Positions 44,399-53,996 of a stretch of DNA of 56,882 bases are shown here, piece after piece. The DNA is from Pseudomonas sp. 21 (GTDB taxonomy: Bacteria > Pseudomonadota > Gammaproteobacteria > Pseudomonadales > Pseudomonadaceae), in contig NZ_JYOA01000001.1 in assembly GCF_000955805.1 (NCBI RefSeq), positions 936,382-993,263 of the forward strand, read 5' to 3'. Numbering within the stretch: the stretch's first letter is position 1; each line of letters opens with the position of its first letter. A model generated the notes under the pieces. That model worked only from the letters and a program-made list of their open reading frames with translations, was not told the origin of the DNA and did not search any database. The position numbers were made by a program, and so were the translations under genes.

Positions 44399-44444
44399 GC
44401 CCAATTGGGGCGTTTGCATCGCGCCAAGGCGTTGGGCAAAGACA

Positions 44445-44526
44445 TCGCGGACAAAGTCCGCTCCTACACCAAACCCTGCATCGGCGCAGACTGCCAGAGA
44501 GCGTAGGAGCGGACTCCGTCCGCGAT
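44445..44526. repeat. Inverted pair of family B palindromes
   Basis: Copies at 44445-44467 (core GGACAAAGTCC) and 44503-44526 (core GGACTCCGTCC) face each other directly beside the family A pair, showing both families in one gap. Confidence 0.9.
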
Positions 44527-44586
44527 CGGCCGAGCCCCGCGCCAAGTCCTAGCACGCCCCATACCACCGGTATATCCCCGGCCTCC

Positions 44587-45012
44587 TCAGCGCTCGAGCG
44601 GCACCACCGCCATGGTCAGCCGCGAGATGCAGCTCGGCTTGCCATCATCCCCGTGCAGGCGGATTTCCCAGACATGGGTCGAGCGGCCGATGTGCACCGC
44701 CTTCGCCACTGCCGTCACCCGCCCGCTGCGCAGGCCGCGCAGGTGGTTGGCGTTCACTTCCAGGCCGACGCAGTAGTACCTGGACGTATCCAGGCACAGG
44801 TAGCTGGCGGTGGAACCAACGGTCTCCGCCAGCACCACCGAGGCGCCGCCGTGCAGCAGGCCGTAGGGCTGGTGGGTACGCGAATCCACCACCATGCTGG
44901 CGGTCAGCGAGTCGTCGTCGAACGCCTCGAAGCGGATGTCGAGCACTTCACCGATGGTGTTCTTCAGGTTCGCGTTGAGCTTTTCCAGGTCGGGCGTAGT
45001 GCGCCAGGTCAT
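44587..45012 (-). CDS. PaaI-type hotdog thioesterase
   Basis: A 141-residue single hotdog-fold acyl-CoA thioesterase. The active-site loop is PYGLLHGGASVVLAETVGS (HGG with the catalytic Glu), followed by YCVGLEVNANHLRGLRSG. It lies 16 bp downstream of the acyl-CoA ligase gene and probably hydrolyses or recycles its CoA products. ATG 45012 (MTWRTTPDLEKLN) matches the family N-terminus and has AAGGA upstream; ATG 45036 would overlap the ligase gene by 8 bp. Confidence 0.9.
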   Translation of the reverse strand: MTWRTTPDLEKLNANLKNTIGEVLDIRFEAFDDDSLTASMVVDSRTHQPYGLLHGGASVVLAETVGSTASYLCLDTSRYYCVGLEVNANHLRGLRSGRVTAVAKAVHIGRSTHVWEIRLHGDDGKPSCISRLTMAVVPLER

Positions 45013-45028
45013 TCGGGAGTCCTTGTCG

Positions 45029-46696
45029 TCATTCATGCCATTGCACCGCCTCGCGGCGCTCCGCCCATTCATTGAAGCGCTGACCGTAGGTGCCTTCCAC
45101 CACGTTGCGCTTGATCTTCAGGGTCGGCGTGAGGAAGCCGTTGTCCACGGTCCAGACGTCCTTGACCAGCACCAGCCCGGCCAGGCGTTCGTGCTTGTCC
45201 AGCGCCTCGTTCACCTCCGTCAGCAGCGCCTGCAGGCTCTGTTCGAGCTCGATGCGCGAGCCGTTGGCGGCTTCCTGGCGGCCGACTTCGGAGAGCACGC
45301 AAAGGCCCAGCGGAGCGATCAGGCCGTCGCCGACCACGCAGATCTGCTCGATCCGCGAATGCACGGCGAGGCGGTTCTCGATAGGCGCCGGGGCCACATA
45401 TTTGCCCTTGGCGGTCTTGAAGATTTCCTTGATCCGCCCGGTCAGGCGCAGGTGGCCCTCGGCGTCCTGCTCGCCCTTGTCGCCGGTGCGCAGGAAGCCG
45501 TCCTCGGTGATGGTTTCGGCAGTGCGCTCCGGGTCCTTGAAGTAGCCGACCATGGTTGCGCCGCTGCGTACCTGCACCTCGCCCTCGTCGCTGATGCGCA
45601 CTTCCACGCCGGGACTGTTGCGGCCGATCCAGCCGGTCTTCTGCTCGCCCGGTCGGCAGACGTGGGAGTAGCCGCAGTTCTCGGTCATGCCGTAGACCTC
45701 GAGCACGTTCAGGCCCAGGCGCTGGTACCAGTTCAGCAGCGCCTCGGGCACCGGCGCGGCGCCGCACAGGGCGTAGCGCACGGCATCCAGGCCGAGGCCG
45801 GCGAGTACCTTGCGACCAACCAGGCGGCCGACGATGGGCAGGCGCAGCAGGCGGTCGAGCTTTTTCGCCGGCATCTGCGCGTAGACGCCCATCTGGAACT
45901 TGGTCCAGATGCGCGGCACGCCGAAGAACACCGTGGGCCGCGCCCGGCGCATGTCGGCAACGAAGGTGTCCAGGCTCTCGGCGAAGAAGATCGTCTGCCC
46001 GGCGTAAATCGACGCCATCTGCACGAACATGCGCTCGGCCACGTGGCACAGCGGCAGGTACGACAGCAGGCGGTCTTCCTCGCCGACGCCGAACAGGTCG
46101 ATGGCATGGCTGGCGGCGAAGGCGAAGTTGCCGAAGGTGTGCATCACACCCTTGGGCGTACCGGTGGTGCCGGAGGTGTAGATCAGGGTCGCCAGGGTCG
46201 CGGCGTCCGGGCGCGGATCGTCGCTGATCGGCGCCTGCTGCTGCAGGTCGCTCCACTGCTGGTCGAATCGCCCTTCCGGATGTAGCGGCAAAGCCACCGT
46301 GGGCACACCCTCGGGAATGCCGCTCTCCATCGCCGGCCAGTCGTCCAGCTTGCCGATGAAGGCCACCCGCGCTTCGGAGTGGATCATCACCTGGCGCACG
46401 GAGTCGGCGGTGAGGTTGGGATACAGCGGCACCGAGACGTGGCCGGCCATCCAGATGGCGATGTCGGCGACTATCCAGTGCGCACAGTTCTTCGAAATGA
46501 TCGCCACCCGACTGCCTTCGGGGAGGTCCAGGCTGCGCAGCCAGGCAGCAGCACGGCGGGCCTGCTCGCCCACTTCGCCCCAGGTCAGGGTCTGCACTTC
46601 GCCGCCGGTCAGCGGCTGCACCAGGTAGCGCTTGTTCGGGTGGCTCTTCTCGCGCTGATAGAACAGGTCGAGTGGTAATCGGACTGCTTTAACCAC
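45029..46696 (-). CDS. AMP-forming acyl-CoA synthetase (long-chain fatty acid-CoA ligase type)
   Basis: A 555-residue ANL-superfamily ligase that activates a carboxylic acid with ATP and CoA. The P-loop-like motif is TLIYTSGTTGTPKGVMHTF, the A5 motif is YGMTENCG, and the hinge GFLRTGDKGEQDAEGHLRLTGRIKEIFK and the TAKGKYVAP segment are present (key motifs TGD and GRIKE). The start codon is GTG 46696, fixed by AAAGGAGG a few bases upstream. A perfect palindrome 56 bp upstream is a probable TetR-type operator. The thioesterase follows. Confidence 0.92.
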   Translation of the reverse strand: MVKAVRLPLDLFYQREKSHPNKRYLVQPLTGGEVQTLTWGEVGEQARRAAAWLRSLDLPEGSRVAIISKNCAHWIVADIAIWMAGHVSVPLYPNLTADSVRQVMIHSEARVAFIGKLDDWPAMESGIPEGVPTVALPLHPEGRFDQQWSDLQQQAPISDDPRPDAATLATLIYTSGTTGTPKGVMHTFGNFAFAASHAIDLFGVGEEDRLLSYLPLCHVAERMFVQMASIYAGQTIFFAESLDTFVADMRRARPTVFFGVPRIWTKFQMGVYAQMPAKKLDRLLRLPIVGRLVGRKVLAGLGLDAVRYALCGAAPVPEALLNWYQRLGLNVLEVYGMTENCGYSHVCRPGEQKTGWIGRNSPGVEVRISDEGEVQVRSGATMVGYFKDPERTAETITEDGFLRTGDKGEQDAEGHLRLTGRIKEIFKTAKGKYVAPAPIENRLAVHSRIEQICVVGDGLIAPLGLCVLSEVGRQEAANGSRIELEQSLQALLTEVNEALDKHERLAGLVLVKDVWTVDNGFLTPTLKIKRNVVEGTYGQRFNEWAERREAVQWHE

Positions 46697-46751
46697 GTGC
46701 CCCTCCTTTGTTTTTTTTGTCAGAGGTGTAGCTCAGGGATATAGCGATGGA

Positions 46752-46775
46752 TCAACCAAGCACTTGCTTGGTTGA
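46752..46775. promoter_or_regulatory. Perfect 11-bp-arm palindrome upstream of the acyl-CoA ligase
   Basis: TCAACCAAGCA / TGCTTGGTTGA around a 2-bp centre, 56 bp upstream of the GTG start. The size and CAAGCA-NN-TGCTTG core resemble operators of TetR-type regulators of fatty-acid degradation genes; no such regulator is in the window. Confidence 0.6.
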
Positions 46776-46912
46776 ATATTCCATGCAGCGCAGCGGCAGA
46801 CAAGGCTGGTCGTGTGAACTTTTGTAGGATTTAGCCGAAGGATGGGCTCGGAACGCTCTGCGACGGGCCCTGCGTGGAAACATCCGGGCACGATTTGCCG
46901 GCGCTGGAACGG

Positions 46913-46937
46913 AAAAAGGCCCCTTTCGGGGCCTTTT
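46913..46937 (-). terminator. Intrinsic terminator of the gpsA operon
   Basis: AAAAGGCCCC / GGGGCCTTTTT stem with a GAAA-type loop and trailing T-run on the minus strand, about 20 bp after the sixA stop. Confidence 0.9.
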
Positions 46938-46955
46938 CGCGGGGACTCCTCCGGC

Positions 46956-47420
46956 TCAGGAGTGCCGCGGATGGTGCAGCGACACCAGTTCCATCAGCCC
47001 CGCCACCGGCACCTCGCCTTCCAGTTCCGCCAAGGTGGCAGTGCTGAAGGGCACGGCGTCGCTGCGGCTGCCATGCACCAGCAGGCCGGCCAGCGCGCCC
47101 ACCAGCGGCTGGTGGGTGACCAGCAGCAGGTTCTGCTCGTTGCGACCGTCGAGGAAGCGCAGCACGTCCTTCGGATCGTCGTCCGGCGTCAGCCAGGGCG
47201 CGGTGCCGACCGAACCCTCGAACCCCAGCGCCTCGCGGACCAGTTCTGCAGTCTCCTGGGCACGCACGTACGGGCTGGCGAGGATGCCATCCAGCGGCTG
47301 GCCGGCGAGCTGGGCGGCGCTTTTCAGCACTTCCTTGACGCCGTGTGCCGTCAGCCGGCGTTCGGCATCACGGCGGGCCTGGGGCTCGGCCTCGCCATGG
47401 CGCAGCAGCCAGAGCTTCAA
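46956..47420 (-). CDS. sixA: Phosphohistidine phosphatase SixA
   Basis: A 154-residue histidine phosphatase with the RHGE catalytic motif (residues 7-10, H8) in LWLLRHGEAEPQ and the second histidine in LLVTHQPLVG. In E. coli SixA dephosphorylates the phosphohistidine of PtsN-type or HPt proteins. The start is TTG 47420, overlapping the DUF4389 stop as TTGA, so it depends on translational coupling. It is the last gene of gpsA-DUF4389-sixA. Confidence 0.9.
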   Translation of the reverse strand: MKLWLLRHGEAEPQARRDAERRLTAHGVKEVLKSAAQLAGQPLDGILASPYVRAQETAELVREALGFEGSVGTAPWLTPDDDPKDVLRFLDGRNEQNLLLVTHQPLVGALAGLLVHGSRSDAVPFSTATLAELEGEVPVAGLMELVSLHHPRHS

Positions 47421-47758
47421 AGCTTCGGCTCCTCGTCACGCACCGGGTGCGGCGCTGGCGGCACGTCGTGCGGGGCCTCGCCTCCCGGGGCATGGGCGGT
47501 CGGCCAGTCGGCGAACGGCCAGGGCTTCTCTTCGGTCTGGAAGGTGCCGAAGCGGCCGATCTGCGCGAAGTACTGGCTCAGGCTGTCGCCAAAGCCCATC
47601 AGGCTGCCGCTGGGCGCGCCGTAGATGATGCGGTAGATCAGCTGGATGATCACCACGGCGCCGAGGATCATCTCGGCGACGAACCAGACCAGCGCGAAGA
47701 CCAGCATCCAGACGACGCGCAGGACCAGGGACTCCTTCTCTAGACGTTCAGCGGACAT
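47417..47758 (-). CDS. DUF4389 family membrane protein
   Basis: A 113-residue protein with a long hydrophobic N-terminal half (about 13-43, LRVVWMLVFALVWFVAEMILGAVVIIQLIYRI), which may be one or two membrane helices. A cytoplasmic Pro/Glu-rich tail (PWPFADWPTAHAPGGEAPHDVPPAPH) follows. It matches the DUF4389 family, found downstream of gpsA in pseudomonads. Function unknown. Its stop overlaps the sixA TTG start by three bases of a TTGA; gpsA ends 12 bp upstream. Confidence 0.85.
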   Translation of the reverse strand: MSAERLEKESLVLRVVWMLVFALVWFVAEMILGAVVIIQLIYRIIYGAPSGSLMGFGDSLSQYFAQIGRFGTFQTEEKPWPFADWPTAHAPGGEAPHDVPPAPHPVRDEEPKL

Positions 47759-47770
47759 GGCGAAACCTCC

Positions 47771-48793
47771 TCAGAAACCGGTGGTGGGAATGAAGTCGAC
47801 GTCGGTCTTGGGCTCGCCGCTCATCAGCGCCCCGATGACCTGCTCCAGGGTGCGGCCGCCGAACAGGATGGCGTTGAGGCCGGCCACCAGCGGCATGTAG
47901 ACCTGCAGTTCGTCGGCCTTGGCCTTGAGCACCTTGAGGGTATTCACGCCCTCGGCGGTCTCGCCCATGCGCGCCACGGCGTCTTCCAGGGTAAGGCCCT
48001 CGCCCAGGGCGAAGCCCACCTGATAGTTGCGGCTCTTGGGTGACGAACAGGTGACGATCAAATCGCCCACGCCGGCCAGGCCGAGGAAGGTCATGGGGTT
48101 GGCGCCGAGCTGGACCGCGAAGCGGGTCATCTCCGCGAGGGCGCGGGTGATCAGCATGCCCTTGGTATTCTCGCCCATGCCCAGCGCGGCAGCCATGCCG
48201 GCAATAATGGCGTAGACGTTCTTCAGCGCGCCGCCCAGCTCGACGCCGAAGCGGTCGCCACTGGCGTAGACGCGGAAGGTGCGGCCGTGCAGGGCCTGCT
48301 GCACCTGGGCGCAGAGGTCTTCGTCCTCGCTGGCGACCACGGTGGCGGTCAGCTCGTGCTCGGCAATCTCGCGCGCCAGGTTCGGGCCGGAGATCACCGC
48401 GATGCGCGATTTCGGCGCGATCTCTTCGAGTACCTGGCTCATCAGCTTGAAGCTCTGCGCCTCGATGCCCTTGGTCAGGCTGACCAGCATCTTGCCCGCC
48501 AACTCTTCGCTGCGGCCGTCGAGCACCTTGCGCAGGGCGCTGGAAGGCACCGCGACGAAGATCATCGCGCACTCGGCCAGGGTCGCTGCGAGGTCCGTGG
48601 TCGGCTCCACGCCGTCATGGATGCGCACGCCCTTGAGGTAGTTGGGGTTCTCGCGGCGGGTGCGGATCGCCTCGGCCTGTTCCTCGTCGCGCATCCACTG
48701 GCGAACGCGCTGTCCGTTTTCTGCCAGCAGGTTGGCGAAGGCGGTGCCGAAACTGCCACCACCGAGGACGGCGATCGGTTGCTGCTGTGTCAT
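47771..48793 (-). CDS. gpsA: NAD(P)-dependent glycerol-3-phosphate dehydrogenase
   Basis: Reduces dihydroxyacetone phosphate to sn-glycerol 3-phosphate for phospholipid synthesis. The 340-residue protein has the dinucleotide-binding motif GGGSFGTA (10-17), the catalytic lysine region [10 protein letters not shown], the [11 protein letters not shown] segment and the [19 protein letters not shown] motif (key residues D, T, C, S, RN). It is the first gene of a three-gene operon with DUF4389 and sixA, ending at the terminator 46913-46937. Confidence 0.97.
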   Translation of the reverse strand: MTQQQPIAVLGGGSFGTAFANLLAENGQRVRQWMRDEEQAEAIRTRRENPNYLKGVRIHDGVEPTTDLAATLAECAMIFVAVPSSALRKVLDGRSEELAGKMLVSLTKGIEAQSFKLMSQVLEEIAPKSRIAVISGPNLAREIAEHELTATVVASEDEDLCAQVQQALHGRTFRVYASGDRFGVELGGALKNVYAIIAGMAAALGMGENTKGMLITRALAEMTRFAVQLGANPMTFLGLAGVGDLIVTCSSPKSRNYQVGFALGEGLTLEDAVARMGETAEGVNTLKVLKAKADELQVYMPLVAGLNAILFGGRTLEQVIGALMSGEPKTDVDFIPTTGF

Positions 48794-48919
48794 GTCTGTT
48801 CCATTGGTGACCGCTTAAGGGCGGCGATTGGGGCATTATAAGGCCGCATCGGCGACCGGCCAGTCCGGATCGCGGGACTGGCAATCAGCGCTGCCTCGTT
48901 TAACATCCGTCCTGTGGAG

Positions 48920-48939
48920 AATGTCTAGCCGTAGACATT
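48920..48939. promoter_or_regulatory. Perfect palindrome upstream of the TonB-dependent receptor
   Basis: AATGTCTA-GCCG-TAGACATT, 8-bp perfect arms with a 4-nt centre, 36 bp before the GTG start. It is either an operator or a leader hairpin; the regulator is unknown. Confidence 0.5.
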
Positions 48940-48975
48940 GACCGCCCCCATAAGAACCGAGAACAAGGCCGTTCC

Positions 48976-51084
48976 GTGTATCGTCCCGTCCGCGCTCCCC
49001 TGCCGCTCTCCCTGCTTGCCGCGCTGCTGGCTGGCGAGGCCGTCGCCGGCGATCTGTTCGTGGACAGCCTCGACGTTCCGCAAGTTCTGACCGCGACGCG
49101 ATTGAAACAGTCCGCCGCCGAAGTCCCCGGCAGCATGACGGTGCTCGATCGCGACCTGATCAAGGCCTCCGGTGCCCGCGACATTCCCGAACTGATGCGC
49201 CTGGTGCCGGGCATGATGGTCGGCTACCTGTCGGGCAACCAGGCGACGGTGAACTACCACGGCACCAACGTTACCGAGGCGCGACGCCTGCAGGTGCTGG
49301 TGGACGGCCGCTCGGTGTACCGCCCGGGCCTGGCCACGGTGGACTGGAGCGACATCCCGGTGGCCATCGAGGACATCGATCGCATCGAGGTCTTCCGCGG
49401 CCCCAACGCCGTCAGCTACGGCGCCAACGCGCTGATGGGCGTGATCAACATCCTCACCCGCCACCCCGCCGACAGCCAGGGCACGCGGCTGAAGTACACC
49501 GCCGGGCAGAACGGCGTGCGCGACTGGTACGCCAGCCAGGGCATCCATGACCGCTCCGGCGACTACCGGCTGTCACTCTCCGGCCAGGAAGACGACGGCT
49601 TCGACCACGACCAGTTCGACCGTGCCTACCGCGACGGCCGCCGCCTGAGCCGCTTCAACCTGGTCGCCAGCCACAATCTCGACCTGCGCAACAGCCTGGA
49701 CTGGCAGCTCGCGGCGAAGGAAGGCAGCAACCAGCGCCCTTACGACTACGAGCCGATCTTCGGCAACATCGCCGCCGGCGACGACAACTCCGACCTGACC
49801 GCCCGCGACTACGCCGGCTCCATGCGCTGGACCTTCGACATCAACCCGGAGCACAGCCTCTATGTGCAGGGCTATGCCGAACACTGGGAGCGCCTGCAGG
49901 ACTTCGGCGCGTGCGAGGCGCAGATCGCTTTCAGCCCGCAGCTCGCGCAGCTTTGGGATCTGGACCCGAAGTACGTGCAGAGCTTCGCCGACACGCTGCC
50001 GCGCATTCCCCGTGGCACTGCGCAGGAGCAGGCGCTGGCAAGGCAGGTGGTCCAGCAATTGGCGGCCGGCGCCTACCTGCCCGTCTGCGGGCAGGTGAAC
50101 CAGAACATCCGCGAAACCCGCTACGACCTCGAAGTCCAGGACACCTTGAGTCTCACCGACGGCGTACGCCTGGTCAGCGGCATGAGCTACCGCCACGACC
50201 AGGCCACCTCGGAAACCTACTTCGACGGCACGGTGAACAACGACATCTGGCGCCTGTTCGGCCAACTGGAGTGGCACCTGACGCCGCACTGGCTGCTGCA
50301 GGGCGGCGCGATGGTGGAGGACGACCAGCTCGCCGGCAGCTCGGTCAGCCCGCGCATCGCCCTCAACTACCTGATCACCCCGCGCCACAGCCTGCGCGCG
50401 GTGTACTCCGAGGCGGTACGCTCGCCAGACATGTACGAAAACGACGTGAACTGGAGCTACCGGGTGCGCAATCTCTCGGCGCCGGTCTACGGTCAGTCCA
50501 CCGCCTACTACTTTGCCCGCGCCCACGGCCCCGGTGACCTCGACCAGGAGCGCATGCGCTCGCGGGAAATCGGCTACAACGGCCAGTTCGACGAACTCGG
50601 GCTCGCTGTCGACATCAAAGCCTACTACGACGAAATCCACGGGCTGATCAGCGATCCCTTGAAGGTCTCCGACTTCGAACCGACCAACGACAACGAGATC
50701 CGCTTCAGCGGCGCCGAGTCCCAGCTCGACTGGCGCCTGACGCGGCAGGACCGCGTGCGCCTGACCTACGCCTATGTCGACTACGACGCCAGCAGCCGCT
50801 ACGACCAACGCCTTACCGCGCGCAACAGCGGCTCGGCCGGCTGGATGCGTGACTGGGGACGCGGCTGGTCAAGCTCGGTCTTCTACTATGGCGACGATGC
50901 GCTGAACGAACACCGCTTCGAACGCGTCGACCTGCGCGTGGCCAAGCGCATTCCCCTCGGTCGCGCTGCGCTGGAACTGGCCGGCGTTCTGCAGCAGCGG
51001 CTGGACGACGAGCCGCTGACCTGGCCGGAAAACCGCTACGACAGCCGCCACCTGCTCTACTTCAGCGCCGAGGTGGAGTTCTAG
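48976..51084 (+). CDS. TonB-dependent outer-membrane receptor
   Basis: A 702-residue receptor with a signal peptide (LPLSLLAALLAGEAVAG, cleavage about residue 25), a plug domain (about 35-145) and a C-terminal 22-strand barrel ending in the terminal phenylalanine (LLYFSAEVEF). The plug has the motifs VPGSMTVLDRDLI, RRLQVLVDGRSVYRPG and IEVFRGPNAVSYGANALMGVINI. The start is GTG 48976, with AAGG about 8 nt upstream. The next gene starts 1 bp after the stop, so it is the first gene of a three-gene unit with a periplasmic binding protein and a hybrid kinase. The ligand is unknown. Confidence 0.9.
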   Translation: MYRPVRAPLPLSLLAALLAGEAVAGDLFVDSLDVPQVLTATRLKQSAAEVPGSMTVLDRDLIKASGARDIPELMRLVPGMMVGYLSGNQATVNYHGTNVTEARRLQVLVDGRSVYRPGLATVDWSDIPVAIEDIDRIEVFRGPNAVSYGANALMGVINILTRHPADSQGTRLKYTAGQNGVRDWYASQGIHDRSGDYRLSLSGQEDDGFDHDQFDRAYRDGRRLSRFNLVASHNLDLRNSLDWQLAAKEGSNQRPYDYEPIFGNIAAGDDNSDLTARDYAGSMRWTFDINPEHSLYVQGYAEHWERLQDFGACEAQIAFSPQLAQLWDLDPKYVQSFADTLPRIPRGTAQEQALARQVVQQLAAGAYLPVCGQVNQNIRETRYDLEVQDTLSLTDGVRLVSGMSYRHDQATSETYFDGTVNNDIWRLFGQLEWHLTPHWLLQGGAMVEDDQLAGSSVSPRIALNYLITPRHSLRAVYSEAVRSPDMYENDVNWSYRVRNLSAPVYGQSTAYYFARAHGPGDLDQERMRSREIGYNGQFDELGLAVDIKAYYDEIHGLISDPLKVSDFEPTNDNEIRFSGAESQLDWRLTRQDRVRLTYAYVDYDASSRYDQRLTARNSGSAGWMRDWGRGWSSSVFYYGDDALNEHRFERVDLRVAKRIPLGRAALELAGVLQQRLDDEPLTWPENRYDSRHLLYFSAEVEF

Positions 51085-51085
51085 C

Positions 51086-52006
51086 ATGCCTGCCCGCCGC
51101 TCAAGGACGAGCCCCGGAACCCTCCTCACCGCCCTGCTCCTCTGGCTGGCCTGCCTGTTCGCGCTGCCGGCCCAGGCCCGCGACATCCTGCTGGTCAGCA
51201 CCGAACAGAGCCCAGCACTGCAAGATTTCGCCGAGGCCTTGGCGCATCGCCGCCCACATGACCAGGTGCGTCTGGAAACCCCGGATAACCTCTCGCCCGC
51301 TGCCGAGCTTGATGGCGAAACCCGCCTGCTGCTGCTCGGCAGCGGCGCGCTGAACTGGCGCCTGGCCAGCCAGGACGCACCGCCGGCACTGACCCTGCTG
51401 GTCAGTCGCGTCGAGGCCCGGCAGGTGCTGGGCGAACGCGAACCGTCGCACCTCAGCCTGCTGTGGAGCGACCCACCACCGACCCGCCAGCTGCAACTGG
51501 CCCTGCAACTCAGCCCGCGCCCGCAACGCATCGGCGTACTGGTCGGCCCCAGCAGCGAGTTCCTCCTGGAAGAGCTTCAGCACGGCGCCAAACAGCTCGG
51601 CGTCGAACTGGTCAGCGAGCTGCAGACCCGCGCCGAAGACAGCCGCCCGCTGCGAGAACTGCTCGGTCGCAGTGACCTGCTGCTCGGGCTGGACGACAAA
51701 CAGCTTTATAACGCGCAGACCATCAAGGGCATCCTCCTCAGCGCCTACGCGCAGAACCGGGCGCTGATCGGCCCCACCGCCGCCTTCGTCAAGGCCGGCA
51801 GCCTGGCCAGCACTTACAGCGACCAGAGCGACTGGCTGGAGACCCTCGACAAGCTGCTCGACGAGCCAGCGGAGCAATGGCCCCGTGGCCTCTACCCCGA
51901 ACGCTTCAAGGTGCAGAGCAACCGCCAGGTGGCGCGCTCGCTCGGCATCGACCTGCAAGGCGACGCAGAACTCGCGCAGCGCCTGGCCGAAGGAGAAAAA
52001 CCATGA
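51086..52006 (+). CDS. ABC_sub_bind-type periplasmic protein
   Basis: A 306-residue exported protein with a Sec signal ([19 protein letters not shown], cleavage about residue 32). The body resembles the PF04392/COG2984 substrate-binding family: an N-terminal lobe with [16 protein letters not shown] and a C-terminal segment [23 protein letters not shown], followed by [26 protein letters not shown]. No ABC permease or ATPase is adjacent, so it is unlikely to feed an importer. ATGA overlap with the next gene couples it to the hybrid kinase. A ligand-presenting role for the kinase is inferred. Confidence 0.85.
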   Translation: MPARRSRTSPGTLLTALLLWLACLFALPAQARDILLVSTEQSPALQDFAEALAHRRPHDQVRLETPDNLSPAAELDGETRLLLLGSGALNWRLASQDAPPALTLLVSRVEARQVLGEREPSHLSLLWSDPPPTRQLQLALQLSPRPQRIGVLVGPSSEFLLEELQHGAKQLGVELVSELQTRAEDSRPLRELLGRSDLLLGLDDKQLYNAQTIKGILLSAYAQNRALIGPTAAFVKAGSLASTYSDQSDWLETLDKLLDEPAEQWPRGLYPERFKVQSNRQVARSLGIDLQGDAELAQRLAEGEKP

Positions 52007-53919
52007 GTTCCCGCAAGAGCTGGAACATCCAGACGCGCATGCTGGCCATCAGTCTCGGCCCGGCGCTGCTGCTCACCGTGCTGCTGACCGGCTACTTCAC
52101 GTATTCGCGCCTGCAGGACCTGCGCCAGGAGTCCAACCACACCGGCCAGCTGATCGCCAACCAGCTCGCCCCGGCAGCGGAATACGGGGTGATCTCCGGC
52201 AACCTGCCGGTGCTGCAGAGCCTGCTGCGGGCGACCTTGAGCACCGCCCACGTGCGCTTCATCGAAGTGCGCGATCGCGGCGACAACATCCTCGTCTATG
52301 TCGAGCACGCCGCCGATCCCGCGCAGGCGACCAGCAAGGTGGAAATCTTCCACGCCTCGATCCAGCGCGAGAACATCGCCTTGAATGGCAGCGACCTGGC
52401 CAGCTCCAACGACATGCTGCCGACGGCTGCACCGCCCAGCGGCGATTACCTCGGCCGCGTGGTAGTCGGGATGGCCAGTGATGCGTTCAGCGAACGGCAG
52501 CAGGAGATCCTCCTCAAGGCCAGCCTGCTCGCGCTGTTCGCCCTGATCCTCACCTACCTGCTGGCCCGCCGCCTCGCCCGCCGCCTGGCCGCGCCGATCC
52601 GCACCATGGGCCGTGCCGTGCAGGCGATCCAGACCGGCGACTACCACACCACCCTGCCAGTGCCGGATGACGGCGAAGTCGGCGACCTCGCCCGCCACAT
52701 CAACAACCTCGCCCGCGGCCTGCAGCAGGCCAGCCTGGAGCAGGAACGCAGCATCGCCCAGCTGGTGGCAGCGCGGGAGGAAGCCGAAGAGGCCAACCGC
52801 GCCAAGTCCGACTTCCTGGCGATGATGAGCCACGAGCTGCGCACTCCGATGAACGGCGTGCTGGGCATGCTGCAGCTGCTGGAAACCACCGAACTGAACC
52901 AGGAGCAGGCCGAATACAGCGCGCTGGCCACCGAATCCACCGAACACCTGCTCAAGGTGATCAACGACATCCTCGACTTCTCCCGCGTCGAGCGCGGCGC
53001 GCTGGAACTGGAGCGCATCCCGTTCAACCTGCTGGAGCTGATCCAGAGCTCCATCCAGGTCTTCCAGCACAGCGCCCAGCAGCGCGGCCTGGCACTGGAA
53101 ATGAATGTGCAGGACGGCCTCGACAATCTCGAGGTGCAGGGCGACCCGACGCGCATCCGGCAGATCCTCGTCAACCTGCTGGGCAATGCCCTGAAGTTCA
53201 CCGAAGAAGGCGGCGTGCGCCTGGAAGCCACCTGGCAGGCACTGGATGCAGAGGTGCTGTGGCTCAGCTGCTCGGTACAGGACAGCGGCATCGGTATCTC
53301 CCGCGAGCGCCTGGAACACATGTTCGAGGCCTTCCAGCAGGCCGACTCCTCTACCTCGCGGCGCTACGGCGGCACCGGGCTGGGGCTGTCCATCGCGCGC
53401 ACCCTGGCTGAACGGATGGGCGGCACCCTGGGCGCGGTCAGCGAGGAAGGCTGCGGTTCGACCTTCACCCTGGAGATACCCCTGCCCTTCCGGGAGCGTC
53501 AGAGTGCCGCAGACGACGGGACCAACGGCGGCGACGCGCTTGCCACTGGTCAGTCCGTACTGCTGGTGGAGGACAACCCGGTGAATCAAACGGTCATAGA
53601 AGCTATGTTGCGCAGCCTGGGTTATCGCGTCACGCTGGTGGGTGACGGCGCCCAGGCAGTGCGCACCTCGGAGCGCGGCGAGTTCGCGGCGATCCTGATG
53701 GATTGCCGCCTGCCGGTGCTCAACGGCTACGAAGCCACCCGGCAGATTCGTGCGAAACCGGGCGGCGAACAGGTACCGATCATCGCCCTGACCGCCAACG
53801 CACTGCAGGGCGACCGCGAGGCCTGCCTTGAAGCAGGAATGAACGACTACCTCGCCAAGCCGTTCAAACGCGCGGAGCTGCAGCGGATTCTGCAGCGCTG
53901 GGTTGCTCCAGGTCGTTGA
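52003..53919 (+). CDS. Hybrid sensor histidine kinase, PA1611-like
   Basis: A 638-residue hybrid kinase. TM1 lies at 15-35. A periplasmic domain of about 130 residues (37-165, CHASE8-like) follows, then TM2 at about 170-188 and HAMP at 190-243. HisKA has H277 ([16 protein letters not shown]); HATPase_c contains [16 protein letters not shown] and [11 protein letters not shown] receiver domain has D567 ([15 protein letters not shown]). No HPt domain is present. From memory the gene upstream of fabA in PAO1 is PA1611, whose product acts with HptB and binds RetS. AAGGAG precedes ATG 52003, which overlaps the preceding stop. Confidence 0.9.
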   Translation: MSSRKSWNIQTRMLAISLGPALLLTVLLTGYFTYSRLQDLRQESNHTGQLIANQLAPAAEYGVISGNLPVLQSLLRATLSTAHVRFIEVRDRGDNILVYVEHAADPAQATSKVEIFHASIQRENIALNGSDLASSNDMLPTAAPPSGDYLGRVVVGMASDAFSERQQEILLKASLLALFALILTYLLARRLARRLAAPIRTMGRAVQAIQTGDYHTTLPVPDDGEVGDLARHINNLARGLQQASLEQERSIAQLVAAREEAEEANRAKSDFLAMMSHELRTPMNGVLGMLQLLETTELNQEQAEYSALATESTEHLLKVINDILDFSRVERGALELERIPFNLLELIQSSIQVFQHSAQQRGLALEMNVQDGLDNLEVQGDPTRIRQILVNLLGNALKFTEEGGVRLEATWQALDAEVLWLSCSVQDSGIGISRERLEHMFEAFQQADSSTSRRYGGTGLGLSIARTLAERMGGTLGAVSEEGCGSTFTLEIPLPFRERQSAADDGTNGGDALATGQSVLLVEDNPVNQTVIEAMLRSLGYRVTLVGDGAQAVRTSERGEFAAILMDCRLPVLNGYEATRQIRAKPGGEQVPIIALTANALQGDREACLEAGMNDYLAKPFKRAELQRILQRWVAPGR

Positions 53920-53996
53920 TCGATGGAGCGCTTACCCGCAAACTGCGGACCGGCCCGGGGCCTGCGTCCCGACAGGGAAACCTGGCGTCGGCGAAA

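Noticed and set aside
51877..52002. Longer N-terminus for the hybrid kinase (42 extra codons)
   Set aside because: It would overlap the binding-protein gene extensively. ATG 52003 has AAGGAG and begins just before TM1.
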